Notes under the pieces: generated by a model
What the model was told of the DNA's origin: nothing
The model's database searches: none
The model's input: the letters and a program-made list of their open reading frames with translations, nothing else
Origin: Paragonimus westermani
Lineage: Eukaryota > Platyhelminthes > Trematoda > Plagiorchiida > Troglotrematidae
DNA length: 64,000 nt
Direction of reading: 5' to 3'
Assembly: GCA_008508345.1 (NCBI GenBank)
Contig: QNGE01000775.1
Coordinates: 125,324 to 189,323, forward strand
In this document: positions 1 through 9,549 of the stretch, piece after piece
How the letters are laid out: each line of letters starts with the position of its first letter
Position numbering within the stretch: the stretch's first letter is position 1
Position numbers and translations under genes: made by a program

Positions 1-233
1 TTTTTTGAGACTGAATCGGTGAAATAAGCGAACTACCTATTTCTCTGTTGCGTGCGTGAAAGTTCCATAAACTGCAGTCGTTCCCTCTTTGACTACGTAA
101 TTCTTGCAGGAAACTTCACGTTCGTGCTACTGTTAAATTATTCGTTTATGTATGGTTTGCAAATATCCACAGTGATCGCGCGTAACCAAGCGTGCTTCTC
201 ACACATGCGTTGGGAAATATATATTATTTATAT
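1..233 (+). repeat. LTR-like repeat, copy 1 (truncated by window edge)
   Basis: This segment matches 23304-23536 with only about six mismatches and no indels, and matches 9301-9535 more distantly. The longer copies begin with TGTA, as LTRs do. Here the repeat lies directly in front of BEL/Pao gag sequence, so it is probably the 5' LTR of that element with the leader and gag N-terminus deleted. It also reads through in frame into gag, so the open frame from 52 to 1068 is a chimera of LTR and gag. Confidence 0.7.
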
Positions 234-1068
234 TATGCAAGCGGCAAGTAATGAGGTTTACATGGGTTCCAGATTAGTCGCTAGCGATTTTGATGAATTG
301 CGTGGACCAGCCAACCAAATGAAAGGCTGTCAGGCGATGTTAATGGAGCTAGATTACGGCGCAGAGCTACACTGCACAACAAACCTCGTTAAAACAGTTG
401 AGCGATTCCCTCACCATCTGCGGGAAAGATGGGCAGAAGTTGCCGAGGGTATAACTGAGTGCGGGAGGGAACGTAATTTTGGCGATGTGTTACGTTTTGT
501 TGAGAGGAGTGCTAGTCAGTATGGTCAGCTGGCTGCTCGCTCAGAAAACAAGACGAGCAACTCACCATACTCTGGACATTCTGGAATCAGATGCTCGAGG
601 TGCAACGTCGAAGTAGGTGTGCCTTATGAGAAGGTTAACTTGAAGTGCCTGGTTTGTAGGGGCAATCATGATATATTCGATTGTGATTGGTTCAGCGGTC
701 AGTCTTTGGAGCAACGCAAAGCAATGCTGAGGAACACCGGACGCTGCTTTGTTTGCCCAAAAGCGAACTATGTGGCCAAATCTTGTAGAGTACATATGCG
801 ATGTGTGGTACCGGTTTGTGGTCGACGCTATCATACGTTAGTCCGTGGGGATAAGCCCGAACAGGGTAAGGAGGAAACGACAAAGTCATCCTTGTGCGGT
901 GCTACGTCCAATGTAAACGGCGTTTGTCTAGGATTCGTCCCGATCAGGTTGATTGGCCAAAAAGCGTCGGTGACAACGCATATCCCTCTGGATAACGGGT
1001 TTGATACCACATTGCTCGATGAATCTATTGCAAGGACAAGCGGTGTGAAAGCACAGCCTGCAAGATGA
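234..1068 (+). pseudogene. BEL/Pao gag and protease start
   Basis: The translation from about 240 has the gag core of Pao elements (ANQMKGC..., LVKTVERFPHHLRERW, then a FxDVLRFVE block) followed by a nucleocapsid region rich in Cys/His (CLVCRGNHDIFDCDWF, then CFVCPKANYVAKSCR and CVVPVCGRRYHTL). It ends in the retroviral-type aspartic protease, where the family's D-S/T-G active site reads LDNGFDTTLLDE. Gag coats the RNA and the protease cleaves the polyprotein. The methionine at 52 is inside LTR sequence and is not a genuine gag start. The frame stops at 1066-1068 and continues in another frame, so a frameshift is present. Confidence 0.85.
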
Positions 1069-2102
1069 TGTTCCGTACTCTACACGGAACTTCTGTAACA
1101 TCATGCGATGAGGCAGCGATTGAGTTGCAATCGCTGGATCAGGAGCATTCCATCACAGCCGATTCAGTTTATACAGTGAAACAGCTGCCACTGACTCAGG
1201 CTGACGTTGTCCGCTAATCAAAATTAGAGAGATGGACGCACCTGAAGGGTGTTCCATTCAAGAGTTTACCCAGAACCGGTGTGAGAAATTTGATAGGATG
1301 CGATGTCCCCGAAGCACACTGGGTGCTGGAGCAGAGACTGGGCGGCATCAATGAGCCTTATTTGAGTAAGACCATTTTCCATTGGAGCGTCCAAGGTCCT
1401 TGTCGCACCGAAGCCCGGAATGGACACTGTGTAAACCTTATTGGAGTACGTCCGGTATCGTTGGATGATCCGATCCGAAGGATGTATGAGTTTGATTACA
1501 CTGACGGAAGCACTACGGAGAACCAAGAGCCTTCTATGGAGGACAAGCGAGCATTGCGTATGACTGATAGCAGTGTAATACCCAGGCATGGTCAATTTGC
1601 GGTGGGTTCACTGTGGAGACAAGATAGGTGGGTATTGCACAACAATAAGGAGATAAATGCAGCCGTTCTATCGTCCAAGCCAATGTACTTCCTTGTTCGT
1701 GAGTTGACTCCAATACGTAACGCTTTACTATCGACAGATTCTACAATAGTGTTGCAATACCTACAGAACGCCTCAGCGCGTTTGGCATCTTTCGTTACCA
1801 GTCGTGTAGGACTCATTCACGACCTTAATTTTGTCTCACAGTGGAGGCGTGTGCCTTCAGAATTAAATCCGGTCGATGTGGCGTCTGGGGGAGTGTCACA
1901 GGCCTTGACCAAGGAGATGAACCTCTGGTTACGGGGTCCCAGCTTGCTGTTGAACTCAGAACAGTGGCAGAAAATACCAACCTTGTGCTTGTTAAAGGAA
2001 GACTCCAAAATTAGGCGCATTCATGCGATTACCACAAAATCGGACCTAAATTTTATACTGGACCAGCTGGTAACGAGGTACTCAAGTTATTGCGAGCCAT
2101 AG
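1069..2102 (+). pseudogene. BEL/Pao protease-pol linker fused to RNase H (RT lost)
   Basis: From 1069 the shifted frame continues the protease to pol linker (AIELQSLDQEHSITADSVYT, a stop at about 1216, then IGCDVPEAHWVLEQRLGG). The open frame 1281-2102 then jumps near 1605-1655 from the pre-RT block (GQFAVGSLWRQD) straight to RNase H/post-RT sequence (EINAAVLSSK, LLSTDSTIVLQYLQNASAR, QWRRVPSELNPVDVASGG). In intact Pao elements roughly 300 or more codons containing the RT lie between these blocks. The deletion has kept the reading frame. No RT catalytic motif is present, so the product cannot polymerise DNA. It ends in frame at 2102, and the integrase follows in another frame. Confidence 0.85.
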
Positions 2103-2593
2103 CTTGCTTATCACGCTACATTAACTTTGTGTCCGTGGTTATATCCACTAGACAAAGCGCGTCAATCAAAGTAGGAACCCTTCGTACGTGCGAAATCAAT
2201 GCCATTTGTCTCCAACTAGTAAAGCTCGTGCAAGAGCGCGAGTTCTCCAAGGAAATCAGGGTCCTTAGATCGTCCACTGTAAATCATCGTAAGGTGGGTA
2301 GACTTAGCAGATTTTTGCCAGCGTTGATAGATGAAGCACTACATCTTGGCGGTAGAATCCGATCAGAAAATGGAGATGGTATGGAGCTCGTGATTATCCT
2401 TAGTCACGGTGCTGTCACAAGTCTTTCGATACGTCACCATCACGAGTCCGAAGGGAATATGGGTGCCCTCCATGTACTTGCAAGCATCAGAAGGCGGTTT
2501 TGGATTTTAAAAGTTATGGCGCCGATAAACGAGTGGAAAGTGGGTGCCATCACTGTGGAAATGTTTATGCTGAGCAGTGCACTCAAAAGATGA
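2090..2593 (+). pseudogene. BEL/Pao integrase N-terminal (zinc) region
   Basis: The frame carries the block between RNase H and integrase: LVKLVQEREFSKEI, then HRKVGRLSRFLPALID, ALHLGGRI, and the zinc-binding HHCC part (LSIRHHHESEGNMGALHVL, ASIRRRFWILK). His residues of the HHCC finger are visible, while the Cys pair is not clearly preserved. It overlaps the previous frame by a few bases through a frameshift rather than a genuine gene overlap. In a live element this domain helps integrase bind the LTR ends. Confidence 0.8.
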
Positions 2594-3038
2594 CGCCATT
2601 TCCATCGATTCGAGCGTCGACGAACGGTTACTCTTGCAGGTACAGTGGGGTGTATTAGTTCGGCCCATTCAGGGTGCTTATAAGAAGAAGCGAGCTCAGA
2701 CGGTATGGCTGCATATTTACCTGCGTACAGACTCGGGCCATTCACATCGAAATAGCCCATTCCATGTCTACGGACTCTTTTCTCATGGCCCTGGTGCGAT
2801 TTTTGGGAAGGCAGGCAAGCCAGACGCCATGTACAGTGACAACAGTTCCAACTTTGTTGGAGCAGACTCGGAGCTAAAACGAAGGCTGCGACAACTGGAC
2901 CAGTGTGTGTTGACAGATAGGTTATCGAATCAAGGAATTGATTGGTATTTTAATCCTCCGGGTGCAAGTCATCGGGGCAGGGCCTGGGAGAGAATGTTCC
3001 GAACAGTGAGACGAGTTCCATCATCGGTAACACAATAG
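2594..3038 (+). pseudogene. BEL/Pao integrase catalytic core
   Basis: Two frames make up the core. One, about 2674-2815, reads ELRRYGCIFTCVQTRAIHIE and AHSMSTDSFLMALVRFLGRQ. After a shift near 2810 the other reads MYSDNSSNFVGADSELK and WYFNPPGASHRGRAWERM. The second catalytic Asp (YSDN) and the Glu (in RAWERM) of the D,D-E triad are visible. The first Asp, expected just before the FGPF block near 2660, is replaced by a stop. The core normally joins cDNA to host DNA; this copy cannot. Confidence 0.85.
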
Positions 3039-3044
3039 CAGGTA

Positions 3045-3515
3045 ATGAATGAAGAGTCACTTACAACCTACATGGTGGAAGTTGAACGAATCGTGAACGA
3101 TAGGCCACTCGTGCCTGTTTATGATGATCCAGATAGTCCCCAGGTACTTCGTCCTAGTGATTTGCTGTTGTTGCGCTCGAATATACGCCTAGGTACAGAT
3201 GAGGTTACATTGTGCGAACGTTACACCTAGGGCTGGAAAAAAGCCCAGCATTTATCTGGTGTATTTTGGAAACAATGATGGAGTGAATACCTACCCCAGC
3301 TGCAGGTTACACCTGAGTCGTTGAAAGCTTCGCTTGATCTTCAAGTAGGCGATGTAGTTCTCCTTCACGAAAGAGCCTCCAGAGATGTTTGGCCCTACGG
3401 TAGGATCACCGAAGGTGACGACGGACATGTATGCCAGGTGTCAATGAGAAGTTCAGATGACACTGTGAGACGGGACATCAGATCACTTTGTTTTTCAGAA
3501 GCGTCTGCACAGTAA
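3045..3515 (+). pseudogene. BEL/Pao integrase C-terminus with DUF5641-like domain
   Basis: The first frame (3045-3230) reads EESLTTYMVEVERIVNDRPL and LRPSDLLLLRSN, the usual tail of Pao integrase. After a stop and shift, 3235-3515 reads a WKQWWSEYLPQLQ-type block and then VGDVVLLHERASRDVWPYGR, typical of the small DUF5641 domain at the end of Pao polyproteins. The frame closes at 3513-3515, close to where this type of polyprotein normally ends. Confidence 0.8.
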
Positions 3516-3520
3516 CACCA

Positions 3521-3838
3521 AGTTATTACGGATAAAGCAGTAGGTTCGGACCCTCTTGTCGAACCGATCGTTGCCGCTGTTCATATTGCACATGCATCGA
3601 AAACCGGCGGGAATCGTAAGTTACTCAAGGGAAAGTACGGGAAAAAATGTCTAATTCCGGCAATCAGAAGTTTACAGAACTCGGACTAAATGAGGGTCAG
3701 GGAAATGGTCAAAGTAGATGGTGTAAGAACAAGGATGAGTGATGTAATTTATATGGGTACAGAGCAAAACGTAGGGCCACCAGTTAACACAGAGCAAAGC
3801 TCAACAGTACAAAAATGATGCAACAAACCTTAACAAAA
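3521..3838. other. Untranslated tail or spacer, no feature seen
   Basis: This stretch lies between the end of the BEL/Pao polyprotein and the start of recognisable mag-like gag. I see no LTR matching copy 1, no long frame and no tRNA-like box. It may be the 3' untranslated part of the first element. Confidence 0.4.
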
Positions 3839-3839
3839 T

Positions 3840-4290
3840 TACCGGACGGTCCCTCTTCACCTCCGCATACTCGGTACTGTTGAGCACTAGTAGTATCTCA
3901 TTTTCATCCTTCCAAAGAGCCCGCGCGATAACCCCTTCGAGGAAGACGATGGCGACGTTGCGGTCCATTTTCTGTGATCAATCCTCCTTGTTCACCACAC
4001 GTCATTCGGCGACCACCATATCATCCATGCGATTGTTGTCAATCGCAAGCGTCAACGTTTGAAGCTTGGCTCGCCTGCCGAGAATCAACTCAAATGTCTG
4101 GTGTGCGTCTCTGGTCTTCACTGTCCGAAAGACGCAGAATTCCGTACTCGGTTGCTGTGCAAGATCATACAAGATCCCACAACAACGCGTCAGACACCCC
4201 CCACCGAGTGCCATCGTCTCATCAGCCTCAAACACAACACCGCAATATTCGAATGCGGCATTGGCGCCGTACACGCGGTACGCTCCGACT
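3840..4290 (+). pseudogene. mag-like gag (capsid part)
   Basis: The frame at 3880-4062 gives ATLRSIFCDQSSLFTTRHSA, the conserved gag block normally ending in GEQxSLFxxR. A second frame from 4059 continues with KLGSPAENQLKCLVCVSGL, then RTRLLCKI and HRLISLKHNTAIFE, which is the family's QFKCLIFVxGL and LxxLKH segment. These two pieces are consecutive gag segments separated by a frameshift near 4060. The protein would form the particle shell in a live element. Confidence 0.75.
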
Positions 4291-4906
4291 CATTGGCACA
4301 CGGTTTTGGCCGTGGTGCGCAAACCCAACACTTCTCAGGGCATCCCGGCCCTGGGTCACTTTCCTCAGGACTCAGCTCGCATCCTTTACACTCACACGCC
4401 CAAAAGCCACCTCTTTCCCCCTGTGGGCATGCGGCGCCTGGCACTTTTATCGTGGCTGTCCACTCAGACGCCACCGTTGTTCTCATTGTGGGCAACTGAG
4501 ACAAAAGGACGACTTCTATCAACCCCTGCATATCGACAAGGATTCTTCCACCTGCAAGCGGCGGCACAAACTCAAGTTCAGTTCAAGATCCAGACCCAAT
4601 TCTGTTGGCAAAATCCTGAGTCTGCCGACCAGCTCCAAAGTCAACGCTCGCGGTCAACGGAAGTTCGTGTCGGTCATGATAAATGACCTTTCAGTTCGTT
4701 ACCATTTGGACACTGCGTCGGATATTACGATCATCTCAAAGAATCTTTTTAGAACGCTTGGCCGACCTCCAATTCGATGGACGTCTCAATGCGTCACCAG
4801 GGCCTGTGGCGGCCTCCTGCAATCGACCGTCGAATTGCGGCGTTGCGTCTTATTCTGAGACGCACCTCTTAATGGCTCCTGCCACACCTCTGGTTCTAAT
4901 CTCAAG
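4291..4906 (+). pseudogene. mag-like nucleocapsid and aspartic protease
   Basis: In the frame of 3974-4858, about 4405-4510 encodes a paired knuckle (PLWACGAWHFYRGCPLRRHR then CSHCGQLRQKDDFY). The first Cys of knuckle one is Leu. Protease follows at about 4655-4800: FVSVMINDLSVRYHLDTASD, then ITIISKNLFRTLGRP. The DTASD box holds the D-T-A version of the catalytic motif used by this lineage. The frame shifts near 4855, and the protease tail (LLGLDWIEQLDLDDLPI) continues at about 4905. Confidence 0.8.
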
Positions 4907-5598
4907 TTGCTCGGGCTTGACTGGATAGAACAACTTGACCTGGACGATCTTCCAATTCGAACATTATGCAACCAGGTGCGGCCCTTCGCTGTGCCATTCT
5001 ACGCGCCAGCTGAAATCGTCCAGTGGTTCGCGCCAGTTTTTAAGGACCTTAGCAATCCTCCATCTATCTCCAGGAGTTCAACCCGTTTTCCGTCCGAAAA
5101 ACCGGTACCATGCGCAGCTTCGGCACTCGTAGACGCAGAGCCCAAACGTCTTGAGGAACAGGGTGTGCTCATCCTTGTGTCGTTTTCCGCTTAGGCCGCT
5201 CCGATTATTGTGGTCAAAACAGCTAGTGGTTCAATTTTCGTTTGTGCTGATTTCTCAACTGGACTGAATTCTGGTTTGGAATCGAACTCCTATGTTTTTT
5301 GGGTACCAGACGATCTATACACAACCCTCAAAGGTGGAACTTGTTTCGCCAGACTGAATCTTGCTGACGCTTATCTACAAATCAAGGTCGCACCCGAGTC
5401 CCGTGATTTGGTCACTATCAACACCCACCATTGGTTATTTCTGTATACCAGACTGCCATTTTGTACCAAGACGGCCCCTGCAACATTACAGCAAGTGATA
5501 TGTACGCTTCTCACTGGTCTCTCCGGAGCAGTTGCTCGCTTGGACGAAATCCTGATTGTCGGACGTACCTCAGAGGACTTGCAAATTTGAAGTCATGC
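4907..5598 (+). pseudogene. mag-like reverse transcriptase
   Basis: The frame from 4907 carries the protease end and the pre-RT block (PPSISRSSTRFPSEKPVPCA), with a stop at about 5192. The next frame, 5210-5590, contains the RT palm: SIFVCADFSTGLNSGLES, GTCFARLNLADAYLQIKVAP and LVTINTHHWLFLYTRLPF. Motif A Asp (FARLNLADAY) is changed to Asn, and the catalytic YxDD box reads ARLDEILIVG, so one Asp is Glu. Both changes predict loss of polymerase activity. Further frames downstream continue the thumb. Confidence 0.85.
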
Positions 5599-6345
5599 CG
5601 TTCTGGAGCGTATTCAGGAATACGGGTTTCGATTACGACCGGAGAAATGTCAATCCGTTTTTCAATCTATAGAGTACCTGAGCTTCAGTTTTGATGCAGC
5701 TGGCCGTTATACCGACCCTGAGAACACCCAGAGATGCAGCCACCCAAGAATGTTCCTCCACTTCGTTCGTTGATCAGCTACTACGGGGCTTTTCTATCCT
5801 CCTTACAAAACGTCCGGGCCCCGCTCAGTCGTTTGCTGGAGAAAGACGCATCTTGACACTGGTCTACCGACCGTGAGACTACATTTGTTCAATTGAAATC
5901 GATGCTCAGCTCCAACCTGCTCCTGGCTCACTATGATCCCAAGCTGCCAATTGTCGTGGTAGCCGCCGCTTTTAAATCGGTGTTGATGCCGTCGCCCTCC
6001 ATGTTTCCTGACGGATCGGAAGAAACGATTATGCATGCCTCCAGAACACCTACAGATGCTGAGAGGAACTGCGACTAGATAGAAAAGGAGGCTTTCGCAT
6101 TGGTGTTTGCAGTGAAGCGGTTCCACAAGCTGACCTATGGTCGAGTGTTCACCCTACTAGCTGATTACAAGCCACTGGCGTCAGTCCACGGCTCAAAGGA
6201 GGCCATACCGGTGCATCCCGCTAACCGATTTCAACGCTAGGCCCCCATTTTGCTCGGCTATCACTTCATGATTCAGCACCGATGGACAGAGGATGTTGGA
6301 CAAGCCGATGCTCTATTCCGCCTCGTCAGCAACCGTAGCGAGCTC
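5599..6345 (+). pseudogene. mag-like RT thumb/connection and RNase H
   Basis: Short frames in changing registers continue the polyprotein: RIQEYGFRLRPEKCQS, then a TLRSLISYYGAFL-type connection, FVQLKSMLSSNLLLAHYDPK, then RNase H pieces (FPDGSEETIMHASRTPTDAE, IEKEAFALVFAVKRFHKL, GRVFTLLADYKPL, GQADALFRLVSN). The histidine in the usual TDHKPL block is Tyr. Stops are frequent. Nothing resembling an integrase follows, so the element was truncated or cut by a later event at about 6345. Confidence 0.8.
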
Positions 6346-6986
6346 CATGGGTGAGATATGCGCTCAGTAAGGCAACACTGTGTACGCAGAAAACGTGAAC
6401 ACCAAAGATTTGACTTCGATTAGTGGCCACGCAGGTTAAGTGTGAAGGCAATTGTGGGTATGTGCCGACGTGGAAGAAAACAAACGTAGAGGATCTTGTG
6501 GGGAAGTTTGGTGTCTGTGCGTGTCCACCGATGTTCAGGACTAAACCCGTCCAGTGTCGCAGTTCATTCAATCAAGGTTTATGAGACAAGCTGTGTGTAC
6601 GTTTTATGGCCCTACTTTGAACCAAATCTGACATATCAACGCCCCTCCTAAAGAAGGAAGCATACGCTTGAATATTGGCTTCGGGATTTGGGCGGATCTT
6701 ATTGGCAAATGCTTTCAACTCTTTGTACTACCCTGGCCTGTATGCGGCTGAGCAGTTTCATTCTTTAACTTGCCTTTTTGGCAAAAGTGCTACCGTCAGC
6801 GGATTGAGGGGATCAATATTGATGACCATCCCTAGACCAGTCTCTTTAGTTACCACCTGGTGGCTGGTGCCATCCCAGAATAAACGACACCCACATGGTT
6901 ACTAAATCTCAACATACGGTATGCAACAACGTTGTGTAAAACAGCATTTCGAGCAAGCCATCGTCATTCGCTACAGTAAAGAACTA
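6346..6986. other. Spacer between elements, unassigned
   Basis: No family could be assigned. Small frames exist on both strands, for example 6675-6905 plus and 6326-6571 minus. The reverse complement of about 6570-6910 reads as a fairly continuous frame, but I recognise no domain in it. It could be the 3' end of the neighbouring minus-strand LINE or unrelated DNA. Confidence 0.35.
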
Positions 6987-7362
6987 TTATAAATGACGTA
7001 CTCTGAAGAAGCGCATGAGTATTGAATCACCGCAGAGATACAGATCAAGAAATACCAGCCGAGACTCATAATTGACGTTGCTTAGGCTCGCAATTACCTT
7101 TGTAGCCGCGCGCTGGACACGTTCAACGGCTACTATTTTCTTTTTGATGCCACTATGCACGACCTGATTTGCATACCCGAGAAGCGGCCTTATATAAACC
7201 CCGTGAAGCATTTGAAACGCTTTCTTGCTTATGTGGGTTCAAAGTACGCCTAATCATCCTAAGAGCGGTGAATCCTTTTCTTGCTGCCATCTCACCGTGA
7301 TGCGTAAAGAGCGTGTTGGAAAAAAACCAGATGCCCGGATCTTTCTTCACCTCAGCTTGCAT
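6987..7362 (-). pseudogene. LINE RT C-terminal domain
   Basis: Two overlapping minus frames give VKKDPGIWFFSN, then EMAARKGFTALRMIRRTL, then after a shift VYIRPLLGYANQVVHSGIKK and IVAVERVQRAATKVIASLS, ending ESRLVFLDLYLCGDSIL. This is the post-palm KDLGxW, ARKGF, RPxLEYxxQVV and ERVQRRATK series of CR1/Jockey-like LINEs. It ends at a stop near 6987. The expected final WNxLP segment was not seen. Confidence 0.85.
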
Positions 7363-7371
7363 GATATCCAG

Positions 7372-7700
7372 TGTGCTACACGCACTACTTTTGTATAACA
7401 GGCAGTTACGTTGTGAGTAGAATACTATTCACAAGTAGTGTATTACCCACAGGCGACGTTCAGGAACAAAAGGACAAGCCCCGAACACGACGGACAAAAA
7501 GAGACTATCGAAACAGTGTGTACATGATGTGTGAGAACTTTCACCAGGGCGAATGACCACGTACTGTCACCCAATGTATGTGAGTGCATGTCCGTCGTGC
7601 AAATGAGTGTACACGTTTGTGGTTTAGTTTTTGACATGACCTTTACGGAAGTTTGCGCAATAAACCAATTTGTTGGCCAAGCGTCTTTTGCGGACACAAC
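7372..7700. other. Unidentified insertion within the LINE
   Basis: LINE similarity stops at about 7700 (minus-strand GEDSGNGF-type block) and resumes at about 7362 (VKKDPGIWFFSN). In related LINEs these blocks are only a few tens of residues apart, so roughly 300 bp look foreign. I see no clear target duplication, terminal repeat or coding domain. Confidence 0.4.
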
Positions 7701-8302
7701 ACTACGAACCATGAAACCATTGCCGGAATCTTCACCGAGTTACATGTGAGCAAATTTATTGTCATTTATTGGGAGGCTTCAATCGTCCGACTAGTGCTTG
7801 ATTGCGTTAAGATAGGTCTTTAGTGCACTGAGATCAGTGGCATTCCAGATTTTTAGTTTTTCGGCGTACAATAGGGCTTTACTGGAAATATTGTCCGGAT
7901 GGTCTTTGATGTGAATGGAGGATAGCCAAATCTTAGCACTGACCTTTGGGGAACACTCCTAGAAGTGAAACAGGGAGACGAAAGATTTGATCCGGTATTT
8001 ACCCTAAGTTCCACTTTCAAGAAAAGAAGCGCTCAAGCAAAGAATCTCTTCTCGAATACCATTGTCTTCCAACTTGTTCTTCAATGGGCCATGTGGGACA
8101 GGGCTGAAGCTTGAGCGGAATGAAAGAAGATGGCATCTGTGAGGAAACCATTATCTGTGGCCTCCGTCGGATTATCCATGATAATAAGCATGTTTGCTAT
8201 GCATGGTCGATTAGGGAGGAAGCCAAGCTGGCTGAAAGAGAAGGGATGATTTGATAAGAAGTGAGTGAGAATGGCAGGCCCAAGCAGACGCTCCATTATC
8301 AT
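7700..8302 (-). pseudogene. LINE RT palm
   Basis: The minus frame 8081-8302 reads SQLGFLPNRPCIANMLI and GFLTDAIFFHSAQA, corresponding to QxGFxxxRS and the motif A DFxKAF block with its Asp replaced by His. Further down, in other frames, SVPQRSVL stands for motif B and ALLYAEKLKIW for motif C, where both YADD aspartates are altered. LSALKTYLNAIKH and an INDNKFAHM block follow. The enzyme is dead. Confidence 0.8.
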
Positions 8303-9139
8303 TCACAGAATGCTAGTAAGACTGATCGGTCGATAGATGGTCGGAGAATGCCAGTCGCCGACTCCAAATATGGATAGGACAGTCGTCTCTTCCTATGCGC
8401 TAGAAAGAATGTCAGTCTTGCGTGTTTGCCTAAACAGCTTATAAAAGGGTTCTGCCAGACTAGCGGCTACTTCCTTGAGTATTCTGGGATGGATCCTGTT
8501 GAGATCTGTTGTACTGTATGGAGTAACCTTGAAGGAAAAGTCATCAACACCCGGCACAGAAAACTGGGTGATAACGAGTCACTGTCTGAAGTTCTGCAGC
8601 GATAAGACAAGATGCCCACTCGGTGTACCAAGTTTTAGGCTGCCAAGCAGTACTCCTTGAATAACTCGATCACAACAAGGGAGCCAGATAGAGTCTCCCT
8701 GCCGGGCAACCGCGAAGAAGGTAATAAAAGTTTGTTCTTTCTTGGTCGCCGCACATGATTAAATAAGACCACTGTTCCCGCGTGCTCTAAGGAGGATCCT
8801 TTTTGTACGAGCTTGGTGGGTTTGCCTGCTTTTCGCCTACACATGTTCCAAACAATGTGAAGCGCTTTTAGATCCTCTGGATTTCCCGCAAACCTGTGCT
8901 TCGCAAATGAATGAGGACGGTCATCGAGAACATGACGTATTCAGCGCGGAACAAGCGGCCGATAAGAAAAAATGCACAGTTTGGGTTGTACGAAGATCTT
9001 TCTGAATTTTGCCTTGAAACGTACGGTGGTTCTGGTCCACCAAGACAGAGGCAAAGGAAACTAACCTATGTAGGTTCTCAAGCCGTTAAATTCAGACTTA
9101 TTAATGTTTCAAAATTTAGACCTTCTGGCCAGCGGTTGT
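8303..9139 (-). pseudogene. LINE linker and RT fingers
   Basis: Minus-strand reading gives a linker (DRPHSFAKHRFAGNPEDLKA then LHIVWNMCRRKAGKP), an FNHVRRPRKNKLLLPS block and GRETLSGSLVVIELFKEY. It continues, after shifts, into RT fingers (NRIHPRILKEVAASLAEP, FYKLFRQT, then YRPISLTSIL and MERLLGPAILTHFLSNH). These match the KxxGPDxIxPxxLKE and NYRPISLTS blocks of CR1/Jockey-like RTs. Stops interrupt it at several points. Confidence 0.75.
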
Positions 9140-9280
9140 AACCGGTAACAGGCAAGTTCAAAGACTGGCGAAGTGGTCACTGTGTTCAAGTGGCGGCATG
9201 ATGATCGCTCTATCTACCAGGTGGCTCTCGTTATTGATGACTAGGTCAAGCAGAGAGGACATCTGATCAAAACGATGTCC
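9140..9280 (-). pseudogene. LINE endonuclease C-terminal end
   Basis: The minus-strand translation near 9150-9265 reads MSSLLDLVINNESHL, followed about ten residues later by PPLEHSDH. This is the final part of the APE-type endonuclease of LINEs, where the SDH motif supplies a catalytic Asp and His. The nuclease would nick target DNA. Only about 45 residues remain. Confidence 0.7.
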
Positions 9281-9300
9281 CTTCGAGGCAGACGAAATAA

Positions 9301-9535
9301 TGTACTATCACACTTTTTGAACTCAATCAGTGAAAGAAGCGAACTATCTGTTTTTCCGTTGCGTGCTTCAAAGTTTCGTAAAATACAATCATTTTCTTCC
9401 AGATTATACCCCCCTTGTTAGCAGACTTCACGGTTGTAGTACCATTCATTCGTTTGTTGTTTTGCACCGGCTATAATTGTCTGCAATGATCGTCCATATC
9501 CAACTGAACTTCTTACATGTACGTTAGGGACGTTA
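9301..9535 (+). repeat. LTR-like repeat, copy 2 (diverged)
   Basis: The sequence starts TGTACTATCAC and follows copy 3 (TGTAACATCCC at 23291) with many substitutions and small gaps: the block around AAGCGAACTA and the GTTGCGTGC block are clearly shared. It lies immediately upstream of nothing recognisable as gag, so it may be an old solo LTR. The 3' edge is uncertain. Confidence 0.6.
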
Positions 9536-9549
9536 CAGTATTATTACTG

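Larger units (their letters stand above)
1..3520 (+). mobile_element. BEL/Pao LTR retrotransposon remnant, RT deleted
   Basis: Domains follow BEL/Pao order on the plus strand: an LTR-like segment, gag with Cys/His knuckles, aspartic protease, the linker before RT, then directly RNase H, integrase zinc region, integrase core and the C-terminal DUF5641-type domain. The RT palm is missing. At least four frame changes (near 1068, 2095, 2590 and 2810), internal stops (for example about 1216) and a frame break near 3040 show it is dead. The left end is cut by the window and no matching 3' LTR was found before 3840. The family call rests on diagnostic blocks such as GCDVPEAHWVLEQRLGG and NPPGASHRGRAWERM, which are typical of Pao-like polyproteins. 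Confidence 0.9.
3839..6345 (+). mobile_element. mag-like Ty3/gypsy retrotransposon remnant (A)
   Basis: The plus strand shows gag, two zinc knuckles, protease, RT and RNase H in Ty3/gypsy order, similar to the mag/K02A2.6-type lineage. Integrase and both LTRs are not detectable: similarity ends just after the RNase H tail (QADALFRLVSN). Multiple frameshifts and stops break the coding region. The gag-to-protease design is shared with the minus-strand remnant at 32.2-33.5 kb. Confidence 0.85.
6987..9280 (-). mobile_element. CR1/Jockey-like LINE, 5'-truncated and interrupted
   Basis: Read on the minus strand, the segment gives in order the end of an APE-type endonuclease (9140-9280), the linker to RT (8635-8950), RT fingers and palm (7700-8600) and the RT C-terminal domain (6987-7362). 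A stretch at about 7372-7700 has no LINE similarity and separates the palm from the C-terminus. Frameshifts and stops are numerous. Nothing of the endonuclease N-terminus precedes 9280, because LTR-like sequence begins at 9301. Confidence 0.85.
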
